Shown: one piece after another, positions 1 through 8,549 of the stretch
How the letters are laid out: the number at the start of each line of letters is the position of its first letter
How positions within the stretch are numbered: the stretch's first letter is position 1
Origin: Candidatus Nomurabacteria bacterium RIFCSPLOWO2_12_FULL_44_11
GTDB lineage: Bacteria > Patescibacteriota > Minisyncoccia > Phycocordibacterales > UBA9973
Assembly: GCA_001787125.1 (NCBI GenBank)
Contig: MFVU01000015.1
Location: 19,992 to 54,566, forward strand
DNA: 34,575 bases
Direction: 5' to 3'
Translations under genes and position numbers: made by a program
Notes under the pieces: model-generated
Told to the model about the DNA's origin: nothing
Seen by the model: the letters and a program-made list of their open reading frames with translations, nothing else
Database searches by the model: none

Positions 1-129
1 TTTTTTGGTCATGTTCAGCCCTTCGACAACAATTTTGCCCTCGCGCGGCAAAGCCCGGACAACTTTTCCTTTTTTGCCTTTATCTTTGCCTGTGATTATT
101 ACTACATTGTCTCCCTTTTTGATTTTCAT
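1..129 (-). CDS. rplX: 50S ribosomal protein L24 (partial, runs off window)
   Basis: Reverse-strand translation [43 protein letters not shown]; follows rplN. Confidence 0.93.
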   Translation of the reverse strand, partial: MKIKKGDNVVIITGKDKGKKGKVVRALPREGKIVVEGLNMTKK

Positions 130-211
130 AAATATGATACCAATATGCTAATTTTTACTAAAGATACGAATTTTATTTGTATAATTGGTAGTCATTTGTA
201 TATTTGTATCG

Positions 212-583
212 TTAAATGACTTCGGGGGCCAAAGAAATGATCTTCTGGAAGCCCTTCTCCGCAAGCTCACGGGGAATCGGCCCGAAGATACGCCCCGCCT
301 TCGGGTCCATCTTATCTTTTTCTAATATAACTACCGCGTTGTCGTCAAAGCGAATATAAGAGCCATCCTTTCGCCGATAGGCATTCATGGTGCGAACAAC
401 CACCGCCTGATGCACGTCTTTCTTTTTTACCATTTTACGAGGGCTCGCAACTTTGACGGAAATAACCACCAAGTCGCCGATAGTAGCATAACGTTTCTTG
501 GAAGAGCCAAGCACTTTGAAAACGGCCCCAATGGTGCCCCCAGCGTTGTCTGTAATTTTTACTAAACTTCGTGGCTGAATCAT
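212..583 (-). CDS. rplN: 50S ribosomal protein L14
   Basis: MIQPRSLVKITDNAGGTIGAVFKVLG...; operon context. Confidence 0.98.
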   Translation of the reverse strand: MIQPRSLVKITDNAGGTIGAVFKVLGSSKKRYATIGDLVVISVKVASPRKMVKKKDVHQAVVVRTMNAYRRKDGSYIRFDDNAVVILEKDKMDPKAGRIFGPIPRELAEKGFQKIISLAPEVI

Positions 584-587
584 AGCT

Positions 588-827
588 TTAAATTACTCTA
601 AACTTTTTGTCTTTACTAATAGGCCTGGTTTCAACAATTTCCACAGTGTCTCCGATTTTATATTTATTTTCGGGGTCGTGTGCTTTATATTTTTTGTTTA
701 TTTTATAATACTTTCCGTAAAGCGGGTGCTTGACGAAGCGCGACACCGAAACCACAATGGTCTTATCCATTTTATCTGAAACCACTACTCCCTTCAATGC
801 ACTTCTTTTGGATTTTTCTTTGGTCAT
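588..827 (-). CDS. rpsQ: 30S ribosomal protein S17
   Basis: [30 protein letters not shown]. Confidence 0.97.
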   Translation of the reverse strand: MTKEKSKRSALKGVVVSDKMDKTIVVSVSRFVKHPLYGKYYKINKKYKAHDPENKYKIGDTVEIVETRPISKDKKFRVI

Positions 828-828
828 T

Positions 829-1017
829 TTATTTTTGATTTATCGCGGTTAAAACCCGGGCGATGTTTTTTCTTAAAGCTAAACTTTCCTTGACATTTTT
901 TGACTTGGCGCCTTCCGTTTTAAACCTAATCACTCGCAGGTCCTCCCGCAGAGCCACAAGCTTTTTCGAGAGTTCGTCCTGGCTTAATTCTCTTAAATTT
1001 TCCTTTTTCTTTGACAT
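829..1017 (-). CDS. rpmC: 50S ribosomal protein L29
   Basis: [26 protein letters not shown]; position between L16 and S17. Confidence 0.95.
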   Translation of the reverse strand: MSKKKENLRELSQDELSKKLVALREDLRVIRFKTEGAKSKNVKESLALRKNIARVLTAINQK

Positions 1018-1028
1018 CGTTACTAGAA

Positions 1029-1457
1029 TTATTTATGCACTCGAGCCACCACGCGGCCTTTAATCGGGAGTTTAGTGCCGGCCTTGCGGAGCGCCTCCCG
1101 AGCAACGGTCTCTTCGACTCCGTCCACTTCGAAAATAATCCGCCCGGGAAAAACCTCGACGCAGTAGCCCTGCGGGTCGCCCTTGCCTTTGCCCATGCCC
1201 ACTTCGGCGGCTTTGGCGGTATAGGGACGGTCGGGAAAGACACGGATCCAATACTTGCCGGCTTTGGTTAAGGTTCGGGCGATAACTTTGCGGGCGGACT
1301 CGAGCTGGATGGACTTAATTCGCGCGTCCGTCTCCGCTTTCAGGCCAAAAGATCCGAAGGCTAGTTTGATGCCGCGTGTATCGGGCGAGATGGTCTTCCG
1401 ATTAATGCGCTTGGTCTGCCACTTCCTAAATTTTACTTTTTTTGGTAAAAGAGCCAT
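1029..1457 (-). CDS. rplP: 50S ribosomal protein L16
   Basis: MALLPKKVKFRKWQ...GKGKGDPQGYCVEVFPGRIIFEV. Confidence 0.98.
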   Translation of the reverse strand: MALLPKKVKFRKWQTKRINRKTISPDTRGIKLAFGSFGLKAETDARIKSIQLESARKVIARTLTKAGKYWIRVFPDRPYTAKAAEVGMGKGKGDPQGYCVEVFPGRIIFEVDGVEETVAREALRKAGTKLPIKGRVVARVHK

Positions 1458-1463
1458 GGTTTT

Positions 1464-2159
1464 TTAATTTCCGCCAAGGGCGGATCCGCCTCGGGCGGAA
1501 TTTTTTTCCGCGAAGATCTTGCCGCGATAAATCCAAACCTTGACCCCAATGGTGCCATAGGACATAATGGCGCGTTCTCTTTTAAAATCAATGTCCGCGC
1601 GGAAGGTCTGCAGCGGGATAGAGCCGCGCTTGAGCTCCTCGGTGCGGGCAATATCGGCCCCGCCCAGGCGCCCGGCGAGTAATATGCGCGCGCCCTCCAC
1701 ACCTCGGGCCGCCATGACCTTCTCCATTATTTGCTTGATAACTCTGCGGTAGGGCATCCGTTTTTCCAGTCCTTCGGCAACCATGTAGGCCACGATTGCG
1801 GCATCGGCTTCCGGATTTCCTACTTCCACGATCTCTAGTTTGAAATCTTCCGGTCGGGGAATTTTCAAACTGTCCATTTTTCTTAAAATTGCTTCTTTTA
1901 GTTTGGCGGCGCCCTCCCCGCTTCGTCCGATAATGAGTCCCGGTCGCGAGGTTCGAATGATAAAGCGAGTGGCTTTGCGACTTCTCTCAATTTCAATTGA
2001 GGAAACATACAGTCCGCGCAGTTTCTTCTCTAAATATTCGCGAACCAGAACATCTTCTTTTAAATAGGCAACATATTTTTTTGGATCGGCAAACCAGCGG
2101 GACTTCCAATCTCGGAGCTGAATCAATCTATGCGCGTATGGATGAACTATCTTTGACAT
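1464..2159 (-). CDS. rpsC: 30S ribosomal protein S3; C-terminal tail encoded by a palindromic repeat
   Basis: KH-domain GRSGEGAAKLKEAI...; GTIGVKVWIYRGKIF followed by AEKNSARGGSALGGN. Confidence 0.97.
   Translation of the reverse strand: MSKIVHPYAHRLIQLRDWKSRWFADPKKYVAYLKEDVLVREYLEKKLRGLYVSSIEIERSRKATRFIIRTSRPGLIIGRSGEGAAKLKEAILRKMDSLKIPRPEDFKLEIVEVGNPEADAAIVAYMVAEGLEKRMPYRRVIKQIMEKVMAARGVEGARILLAGRLGGADIARTEELKRGSIPLQTFRADIDFKRERAIMSYGTIGVKVWIYRGKIFAEKNSARGGSALGGN
1470..1499. repeat. Double palindrome TCCGCCAAGGGCGGATCCGCCTCGGGCGGA inside the 3' end of rpsC
   Basis: Self-complementary; near-copy at 34220-34249. Confidence 0.85.
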
Positions 2160-2193
2160 AAATGTTTAATTTCTAAATTCGAATATCGAAATC

Positions 2194-2577
2194 CTAAACT
2201 TTCTTTTTTAATTTGGTAATTTTTTCGGATTTCGTTTTTCGTGCTTCGGGTTTGGCTTGTTCTGCAAGAATAAGCGTAATGTTGCTGGTGCGCTTGTTAA
2301 TGCGATGACCGCTGCCCATGGCTGCCGGCATCATTCTTTTCATGGTAACGCCCTGATTTACCAGAAGTTCTTTGATCATCAAATTTTCTTTGTCCACGCC
2401 GGCTTGCTTGGCATTGGCTACGGCGGAAAGTAAAAGTTTTTTAAGCGGCAATCCGGCGCGCTTTGCCAAGAAGTCGAGCTCGGCAATCGCCTGTGGCACG
2501 CTTCGGCCCTTGATCACATTGGCGACCAAGCGGACTTTCCTAGGTGACTGTCTGTAATTTTTTAAAAATGCTCGCAT
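2194..2577 (-). CDS. rplV: 50S ribosomal protein L22
   Basis: MRAFLKNYRQSPRKVRLVANVIKGRSV...; internal Met chosen over the longer ORF. Confidence 0.95.
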   Translation of the reverse strand: MRAFLKNYRQSPRKVRLVANVIKGRSVPQAIAELDFLAKRAGLPLKKLLLSAVANAKQAGVDKENLMIKELLVNQGVTMKRMMPAAMGSGHRINKRTSNITLILAEQAKPEARKTKSEKITKLKKKV

Positions 2578-2602
2578 GTAAGTTATAAAGTTTGTAAAGT
2601 AA

Positions 2603-2965
2603 TTATTTGGCGGCAGGGGCGGCTTTAATGCCCGCGCCTGTTTGCGCAGTTGCTGCTTGCGCCTGCGCAATTTCCGCTTCCTTTTTCGCTTGCTCGAGCT
2701 CTTTCTGCATGCGTCCGCCGTGCTTGATAAATTTCTTGGTTGGGGAAAATTCCCCCAAGCGATGCCCGACCATGTCTTCCGTCACTAAAACTTCGATGTG
2801 AGTTTTTCCGTTATAGACGCCAAAAGTGAACCCAAGCATATCGGGAGAAATTTGGCAGGCACGGTTCCACGTCTTGACCATGGGGGTCTTCATTGGATCG
2901 CGGCCGGCGATCTTTTTCAAAAGCCGTTCGTCCGTGTATATTCCTTTCTTTATTGAGCGTGTCAT
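2603..2965 (-). CDS. rpsS: 30S ribosomal protein S19
   Basis: MTRSIKKGIYTDERLLKKI...DMVGHRLGEFSPTKKF. Confidence 0.96.
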   Translation of the reverse strand: MTRSIKKGIYTDERLLKKIAGRDPMKTPMVKTWNRACQISPDMLGFTFGVYNGKTHIEVLVTEDMVGHRLGEFSPTKKFIKHGGRMQKELEQAKKEAEIAQAQAATAQTGAGIKAAPAAK

Positions 2966-2997
2966 ATAAAAACGAGCTCGCAATGGAGCTTGAAAAC

Positions 2998-3025
2998 ATA
3001 CTAGCAAATAAGGTTAAAAAGTCAA
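2998..3025 (-). promoter_or_regulatory. Sigma70-like promoter TTGACT-16-TAGTAT upstream of rpsS
   Basis: Reverse complement: TTGACT ttttaaccttatttgc TAGTAT, 33 nt upstream of the rpsS ATG and just after a terminator. Confidence 0.65.
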
Positions 3026-3064
3026 ACAAAAAGAATGGGGGGAAACGATGGATTGTTTCCCCCC
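3026..3064 (-). terminator. Rho-independent terminator
   Basis: Reverse complement ggggggaaac-aatccatc-gtttcccccc hairpin followed by ATTCTTTTTGTTT. Confidence 0.85.
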
Positions 3065-3378
3065 TTTCGTGCACGATGGTGACTAGCACCACTGGAGGAC
3101 TGTTAGGCCTCCTTTTTGTGGGAGCGCTGAGGTGGCTCCGCATGACCCTTGGGGCTATGGGGACCCCATCCCGGCTCTTGGAAAATACTAACTCTGACTA
3201 GCATTTACCATGAGCACCAACGACTTGGTTGAGGAACACTAGGGCGATTCCTCTTTACCCTTGGAGCGGAATTTTCATCACGACTCCCAGCGACTCGGCC
3301 ACTCGGCCGAGAGAACGGAGTGACTTCCACCATGCCCTAGATGGCCACCGTCATAGAGTACCCTCCCTTCTCTTTCCA
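3031..3378 (-). ncRNA. Putative autonomous structured ncRNA (family unrecognised)
   Basis: ~345 nt without a convincing minus-strand ORF; promoter upstream, terminator downstream; many hairpins (CTCGGCC-GAGT-GGCCGAG, GAGGAA..TTCCTC, AATGCTA..TTAGTATT, GGAGG..CCTCC, GTGGTG-CTAGT-CACCAT). Confidence 0.6.
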
Positions 3379-3384
3379 TTTAGG

Positions 3385-3412
3385 AATATAGTCCTTTTAA
3401 AAAATAAATCAA
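3385..3412 (-). promoter_or_regulatory. Sigma70-like promoter TTGATT-16-TATATT for the ncRNA candidate
   Basis: Reverse complement: TTGATT tattttttaaaaggac TATATT, immediately after the rplB stop. Confidence 0.6.
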
Positions 3413-3428
3413 CTAAAAAAGTGAATAA

Positions 3429-4271
3429 CTATTCTTTCTTGCCGGACTTGCGTCGGTGGGAGACAATAAATATATTCGAGTATTTTTTCGGAGTGCGGGT
3501 CTTGCGTCCGCCGGTAACTTTGCCCCACTTGGTCTTCGGGCGCTTGATACCGCGGCCTTGGCGGCCCTCACCCCCTCCGTAGGGATGGTCCACCGGGTTC
3601 ATAGCCGTGCCGCGCACCGTCGGGCGAATGCCTTTCCAGCGGCTACGCCCGGCCTTGCCGAAATTCTGCAAATGATACTCTTCGTTCGAGACAACCCCGA
3701 CGGAGGCCCAGCAATTTTCATTTATTTTGCGGATTTCAGTGGAAGGCATCTTCAAATTTGTGTAGCCCTCGGCATTTGCCACCACTTGGGCAAAAATTCC
3801 CGCGGAGCGGCCAATCTTGGCGCCGCCTTGCGGCTTTATTTCAATATTGTAAACAAAAGTTCCGACCGGAATATTTTTCAGAGGCAAGCGATTGCCCGGG
3901 TTAAGTTCTGCTTTTTCGGAAACAATGAAAGAACTTCCCGGCTTGACTGATTTTGGTAAAACCACATATCTTTTCTCTCCATCCTTGTAGATAGCAAGTC
4001 CGATGAAAGCGGAGCGGTTCGGATCGTATTCGACGGAAGTTATCCTAGCCGGGATATCGCGCTTGTTATAGAGAAAATCCACGTCGCGGTACAGGCGCTT
4101 GTGCCCGCCACCCTTATGCCGCATGGTAATGCGGCCGGCGCTGTTGCGACCCACGCTACGCCGGAAACCGTGAAGAAGCGACTTGGTCGGCTCCGTCTGA
4201 GAAAGAACTCCGCGGTAAGTCACATGGGTCATTTGTCGCCTGGATTTACTTGTAGGTTTGTATGATTTCAT
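3429..4271 (-). CDS. rplB: 50S ribosomal protein L2
   Basis: SAGRITMRHKGGGHKRLYR...RGTAMNPVDHPYGGGEG. Confidence 0.98.
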   Translation of the reverse strand: MKSYKPTSKSRRQMTHVTYRGVLSQTEPTKSLLHGFRRSVGRNSAGRITMRHKGGGHKRLYRDVDFLYNKRDIPARITSVEYDPNRSAFIGLAIYKDGEKRYVVLPKSVKPGSSFIVSEKAELNPGNRLPLKNIPVGTFVYNIEIKPQGGAKIGRSAGIFAQVVANAEGYTNLKMPSTEIRKINENCWASVGVVSNEEYHLQNFGKAGRSRWKGIRPTVRGTAMNPVDHPYGGGEGRQGRGIKRPKTKWGKVTGGRKTRTPKKYSNIFIVSHRRKSGKKE

Positions 4272-4541
4272 TTAGATAAATTCTATTTTGTCTCCTTCTT
4301 TTAAATACACAAGCGCCTTGCGACCGCCGCCTTTGGTAAAAGGCACGCCGCGGACTTTCGTGTTCTTTTTGGGAACTTTGGCCACATTGACCCGCACCGG
4401 TTTTACTTTGTAGATGGCAAAGATCGCTTTTCTAATTTCGTTCTTGCTTGCTTTATCGGCCACATCAAAAGTGTAAACGTTGCCTTCCAGCAGGTTGGAC
4501 GCTTTTTCGGTAATTCTCGGATTTTTAATTATCTGGTTCAT
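4272..4541 (-). CDS. rplW: 50S ribosomal protein L23
   Basis: IIKNPRITEKASNLLEGNVYTFDVADKASKNEIRKAI. Confidence 0.96.
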   Translation of the reverse strand: MNQIIKNPRITEKASNLLEGNVYTFDVADKASKNEIRKAIFAIYKVKPVRVNVAKVPKKNTKVRGVPFTKGGGRKALVYLKEGDKIEFI

Positions 4542-4567
4542 TAATGCGTGTTACGTGTTACGTGCTT

Positions 4568-5227
4568 TTATCCTCGGCTGGCTAAAAATTTAACACTCTC
4601 TTCCGGGTTTTCTATTAAAAGGTATTTGTGGTTTAAAACATCCAATGGATTGAGGTTTTTTAAAAAAGAAATTTCGAGGGTAGAAATATTGCGCAAACTT
4701 TTTTCGGCATTTGGATTGCGCTCGTAAAGAGCTGTTAAAATCCTCGGCTTTCTGCTCTTCTTGCCGGCATCAAATTTCAGAACTTTCGCCAAACTCTTTA
4801 TAACTTCCACGCCGGTTTTTGTTTTGATCGGGGTTATATTAAGAGAATCTACAAAAATTATTTCCTCGTCTTTCATTTTCTTAGAAAGCACGGAGAATAA
4901 TGCTTGGGCGCGCATTTTTTTGGAAATTTTTCGCTTGTAATTTTTCTCCGCCAAAGGGCCATGGGTTACCCCACCGCCTACCCAGATCGGGCTCCTTGAG
5001 GAGCCGTGACGGGCTCGGCCGGTACCTTTTTGTTTCCATGGTTTGCGACCACCGCCGCGGACTTCGCTGCGATCTTTGGTGTCTGCAGTGCCGGCACGTT
5101 TATTGCTTCGCATGCTCTCCACTACTTGGTGCACCAAATCCGCGCGCCATTTAACGGCAAAAACTTTTGCCGGTAGATTGATCTCCCCTGACTCCTTCCC
5201 TTTTTGATTGTAAATTTTTGCATCCAT
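4568..5227 (-). CDS. rplD: 50S ribosomal protein L4
   Basis: GGGRKPWKQKGTGRARHGSSRSPIWVGGG. Confidence 0.97.
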   Translation of the reverse strand: MDAKIYNQKGKESGEINLPAKVFAVKWRADLVHQVVESMRSNKRAGTADTKDRSEVRGGGRKPWKQKGTGRARHGSSRSPIWVGGGVTHGPLAEKNYKRKISKKMRAQALFSVLSKKMKDEEIIFVDSLNITPIKTKTGVEVIKSLAKVLKFDAGKKSRKPRILTALYERNPNAEKSLRNISTLEISFLKNLNPLDVLNHKYLLIENPEESVKFLASRG

Positions 5228-5263
5228 TTTTTTTGTTGCGTGTTGCGTGTTACGTGCTATGTG

Positions 5264-5833
5264 TTACCTGCTCACTATTTCCACTAATGTGCCTCGGCGG
5301 CCGGTTATCGCCCCTTTGACTAAAAGTAAATTATTTTCCGGGTCCACAAATACTACTTTCAGATTTTTCTGGGTAATGCGGTCTCCGCCCATGCGGCCAC
5401 CCATGCGCATACCGGCCGGCACGTGAGTTCGCAACCCGCCGCCGATCGAACCCGGCTCGCGTTCCGAATGTTTCTGGCCGTGCGTTCGGGGCCCGCCGTG
5501 GAATCCATGGCGCTTGACCACCCCCTGAAAACCCTTACCTTTGGAGATACTCGAGACCTGAAGCTTGTCGCCTGGCGCAAAGACGGAAACATCGATGGTG
5601 TCTCCTTTTTTTGCTTCACTTTTATCCCCGGGCTTCAGCCGGAATTCTTTAATCTTTTCTTTCTTTCCCAAGGTGAAGCCCACCTGCACGGAATCGTAGC
5701 CATCCTTGGCTTTCTCGAAAATGTGTTTAACTTTCACCGGCCCGGCGGTTACGACCGTCACGGGAACAACTTCCCCCTCGGGGGTAAAATATTCGGTCAT
5801 TTCTTCTTTTGTTCCTAAAATAAACTTTACCAT
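5264..5833 (-). CDS. rplC: 50S ribosomal protein L3
   Basis: SKGKGFQGVVKRHGFHGGPRTHGQKHSEREPGSIGG. Confidence 0.97.
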   Translation of the reverse strand: MVKFILGTKEEMTEYFTPEGEVVPVTVVTAGPVKVKHIFEKAKDGYDSVQVGFTLGKKEKIKEFRLKPGDKSEAKKGDTIDVSVFAPGDKLQVSSISKGKGFQGVVKRHGFHGGPRTHGQKHSEREPGSIGGGLRTHVPAGMRMGGRMGGDRITQKNLKVVFVDPENNLLLVKGAITGRRGTLVEIVSR

Positions 5834-5838
5834 AATTT

Positions 5839-6273
5839 CTAAAGCATTTTCACGTCAATATCAACTCCGGAGGGCAGTGAAAGGTTCGTAAGCGCTTCGA
5901 TGGTTTTCTGATTGGGATTGATGATATCAATTAATCTTTTGTGCACGCGAATTTCAAATTGTTCTCGCGTATTTTTGTAAATGAACGCAGAACGATTGAC
6001 GGTATATTTTTTGATCTCGGTTGGCAGGGGTACGGGACCGACGATAGTGGCATCGTAGCGGGTAGCTGTATCCATAATCTGTTTCACCGAGGCATCCAGA
6101 ATTTTGCTCTCGTAAGCACGAACCCGGATGCGCAAAATCACCTTGGTCTCTTCCCCCGCCGGCTTCTTTTTTTTTTTGAAAACAATTTTTGGCTTGGCGG
6201 ATTTCGCCCCAACCTTCACCGGAGTCCCGACTTTGGTCGGGAGTTTCTTGGTTTTTGTTTCTTTCATTACCAT
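5839..6273 (-). CDS. rpsJ: 30S ribosomal protein S10 with ~40-aa Lys-rich N-terminal extension
   Basis: KVILRIRVRAYESKILDASVKQIMDTATRYDATIVGPVPLPTEI; basic extension upstream. Confidence 0.95.
   Translation of the reverse strand: MVMKETKTKKLPTKVGTPVKVGAKSAKPKIVFKKKKKPAGEETKVILRIRVRAYESKILDASVKQIMDTATRYDATIVGPVPLPTEIKKYTVNRSAFIYKNTREQFEIRVHKRLIDIINPNQKTIEALTNLSLPSGVDIDVKML
6223..6244. repeat. Palindrome AGTCCCGAC-TTTG-GTCGGGAGT in the rpsJ N-terminal extension
   Basis: Inverted repeat with one mismatch, translated as LPTKVGTP. Confidence 0.7.
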
Positions 6274-6276
6274 GTA

Positions 6277-7467
6277 TTACCCGAGAATTTTTGTGACTAC
6301 TCCCGCACCTACCGTCTTACCACCTTCGCGAACAGCGAATCTTTGCTGTTCCTCGAGCGCCACCGGAGTAACCAATTTAACCGTTATTTTAACTGTGTCT
6401 CCCGGCATTACCATCTCTGTGCCCTCGGCAAGTGTTACGTCGCCGGTCACGTCTGTAGTTCGGATGTAGAACTGCGGCTTGTAACCTTTGAAGAATGGGG
6501 TGTGGCGTCCGCCTTCCTCTTTTTTCAAAATGTAAATCTCGGCCGTAAAGTTATCATGCGGAGTAGTTGTTCCTGGTTTACAAAGAACTTGTCCGCGAGT
6601 GATATCTTCTTTCTTTAGACCGCGAAGCAGGACTCCGGCATTGTCGCCGGCCATACCTTCCTGCAAGTTCTTGTTGAACATTTCGATTCCGGTAACAGTC
6701 GTCTTTTGAGTTGGTTTGATACCGACCACTTCCACGTCTTCACCGACTTTCACGATGCCTCTCTCGATTTTACCGGTTACAACTGTGCCGCGACCTTCAA
6801 TCGAGAAAATATCTTCAACCGGCATAAGGAATGGCTTGGCAGTATCACGAACTGGGATAGGAATGTAAGTATCAAGCGCATTCACGAGCTCGAGAACTTT
6901 CTTAGCCCATTCGTCATCAACTGATTTGGATTCCAGGGCTTTCAGGGCAGAGCCACGGATAACCGGGCAGTCCTTATCAAAGCCTTGTTTAGCTAGCAAT
7001 TCGCGAATTTCCTCTTCAACGAGGTCGATCATGTCTTTGTCATCAACCATGTCGCACTTGTTTAAGAAAACAATTATCTTCGGCACACCAACTTGCTTCG
7101 CAAGCAAAACGTGCTCCCTGGTCTGCGGCATGGCGCCGTCAGTCGCCGCCACCACCAGCACCGCGCCGTCCATCTGCGCCGCGCCGGTAATCATGTTCTT
7201 AATGTAATCCGCGTGCCCCGGAGCATCAATGTGAGCGTAGTGACGAGTGTCCGTAGCGTACTCGTTGTGAGAAATGTTAATAGTGATTCCTCGGGCCTTT
7301 TCTTCCGGAGCGTTGTCAATTTGGTCAACACCTCGAAGGCGAACTGTCTTGCCTGCCATGTTTAACACATGGAGGATTGCCGCGGTTAAAGTAGTTTTAC
7401 CATGGTCCACGTGACCGATAGTGCCTACGTTAATGTGCGGCTTATCTCTTTTAAATTCTTCTGCCAT
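6277..7467 (-). CDS. tuf: Elongation factor Tu
   Basis: [21 protein letters not shown]...; NKCD. Confidence 0.99.
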   Translation of the reverse strand: MAEEFKRDKPHINVGTIGHVDHGKTTLTAAILHVLNMAGKTVRLRGVDQIDNAPEEKARGITINISHNEYATDTRHYAHIDAPGHADYIKNMITGAAQMDGAVLVVAATDGAMPQTREHVLLAKQVGVPKIIVFLNKCDMVDDKDMIDLVEEEIRELLAKQGFDKDCPVIRGSALKALESKSVDDEWAKKVLELVNALDTYIPIPVRDTAKPFLMPVEDIFSIEGRGTVVTGKIERGIVKVGEDVEVVGIKPTQKTTVTGIEMFNKNLQEGMAGDNAGVLLRGLKKEDITRGQVLCKPGTTTPHDNFTAEIYILKKEEGGRHTPFFKGYKPQFYIRTTDVTGDVTLAEGTEMVMPGDTVKITVKLVTPVALEEQQRFAVREGGKTVGAGVVTKILG

Positions 7468-7475
7468 ATAATTTC

Positions 7476-7491
7476 TCCGCCAGCTGGCGGA
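7476..7491. repeat. Perfect palindrome TCCGCCAGCTGGCGGA in the tuf 5' leader, overlapping the likely Shine-Dalgarno
   Basis: Minus strand reads CCGCCAGCTGGCGGAGAAATTATATG. Confidence 0.75.
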
Positions 7492-7631
7492 CTTTAATAA
7501 TGAGGACCCAGCGTACGAGAACCAGTCACTAAGGCCTAATTACTAACTACGTTAAAAACATTAATAATATCTAGTGTTTTTATGATTTTTTACAAAAAAG
7601 CAATAGAAAAACTGCCAAAAGTGCAGTTATT

Positions 7632-7662
7632 ATTATATTAGCAGATTACGAAACGTTGTCAA
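7632..7662 (-). promoter_or_regulatory. tuf promoter TTGACA...TAATATAAT
   Basis: Reverse complement TTGACA acgtttcgtaatctgc TAATATAAT. Confidence 0.6.
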
Positions 7663-7669
7663 ATAGGGC

Positions 7670-8164
7670 TTATCTATCTTTAGCTCCTTCGTTTCGAATG
7701 ATTATGTCGGCCGCAGGACCACTTTTTTCATTTACTATAAATTCTTTTCCTGGCCGGTACACACCAATATAAAAATCAGCATAGGTGTCAATCTCTCCGG
7801 GAGCATTCGGGTTGGCTGTTAGTATAATATCTCGAATGTTTTCTCCTTTTCTTTGCTTTATACCTTCATGTATAGTTATCCATACTACTTGTATGCCAGG
7901 TCTTTTAGAAGCCCTAAAGACATGTATACTTTCAACATTTCTTAAAGTTAATTCAGATTGTATGGCAGATAAAAGAAAACTTTTACCTACTTCATGCCAG
8001 GAACCATTGATAATTACATAAACATCTCTTTTAAGAGATTCCATTAAATTCAAAATTCTTTCAACTGCAATTTTTACTCCTTCTTCAAAGGAATACTCGG
8101 GAATTTTAATATCTGGTGATTTTGGTTTTGGGTCTTCTCCCCCTGGTGTTTGTCCTATTGGCAT
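7670..8164 (-). CDS. Hypothetical protein, possible P-loop nucleoside-kinase-like
   Basis: VYVIINGSWHEVGKSFLLSAI resembles Walker A; start from TATAAT-6nt-ATG. Confidence 0.65.
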   Translation of the reverse strand: MPIGQTPGGEDPKPKSPDIKIPEYSFEEGVKIAVERILNLMESLKRDVYVIINGSWHEVGKSFLLSAIQSELTLRNVESIHVFRASKRPGIQVVWITIHEGIKQRKGENIRDIILTANPNAPGEIDTYADFYIGVYRPGKEFIVNEKSGPAADIIIRNEGAKDR

Positions 8165-8171
8165 AAATGTA

Positions 8172-8546
8172 TTATAAATTATGCCAATCAATATCAGTGG
8201 GCTTTATCTTTGGTAATCCTGTGCCACCCTCGAGATTTTTCCCTCCTGTTGTTACGTAGTCCTCTATAATCCTACAGGCTTTACCGAAAAGAACCATATC
8301 TATGGACCCATCTTGTACCTGTATTCTCTGGGTAAGGGCTGTTGTATCTACTGTACCAGTACTTGCTAGCTCTTCAGTAATCAGTGCTTTATAGGTTTCT
8401 TTTAACTGACTTTGTGGTGTAAGATTTGGATTAGTCAATCTTTTTCTATATTCCACAGCTTTTGCAACTATAGCTTCCCTGCCTTCGATAAGAACAATTT
8501 TAGCCGGAACTTGTTTTATGTTTGTTGGTTCTCTTTCTTGTTTCAT
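8172..8546 (-). CDS. Hypothetical protein
   Basis: 124-aa ORF with TATAAG 6 nt upstream of ATG. Confidence 0.65.
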   Translation of the reverse strand: MKQEREPTNIKQVPAKIVLIEGREAIVAKAVEYRKRLTNPNLTPQSQLKETYKALITEELASTGTVDTTALTQRIQVQDGSIDMVLFGKACRIIEDYVTTGGKNLEGGTGLPKIKPTDIDWHNL

Positions 8547-8549
8547 AAA

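Noticed and set aside
926-1702. Minus-strand ORFs 926-1243 and 1433-1702
   Set aside because: Out-of-frame overlaps with rplP/rpsC; composition-driven shadow ORFs.
2893-3201. 102-aa plus-strand ORF over the ncRNA region
   Set aside because: Overlaps rpsS and a terminator hairpin; no domain signal.
3031-3378. RNase P RNA, tmRNA or SRP RNA identity for the ncRNA candidate
   Set aside because: I could not find ACAGAA/GAGGAAAGUCC, a tRNA-like 3' end with GGTTCGA..CCA, or the GGAAGCAGCC SRP loop; left as unassigned pending cmsearch.
3031-3412. Group I intron, on the basis of GACTAG and GGAATATAGTCC on the plus strand
   Set aside because: Putative P7 strands are too far apart, no clear P3/P4/P6 core, wrong strand for the operon, no interrupted gene.
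4981-5010. GCTCCTTGAGGAGC palindrome in rplD as an inserted element
   Set aside because: It encodes the normally conserved RHGS-RSP loop of L4 without extra residues.
863-6618. Plus-strand ORFs across the ribosomal operon (e.g. 863-1063, 3229-3582, 3456-3950, 5941-6618)
   Set aside because: Antisense to well-supported r-protein/EF-Tu genes, no recognisable domains; shadow ORFs.
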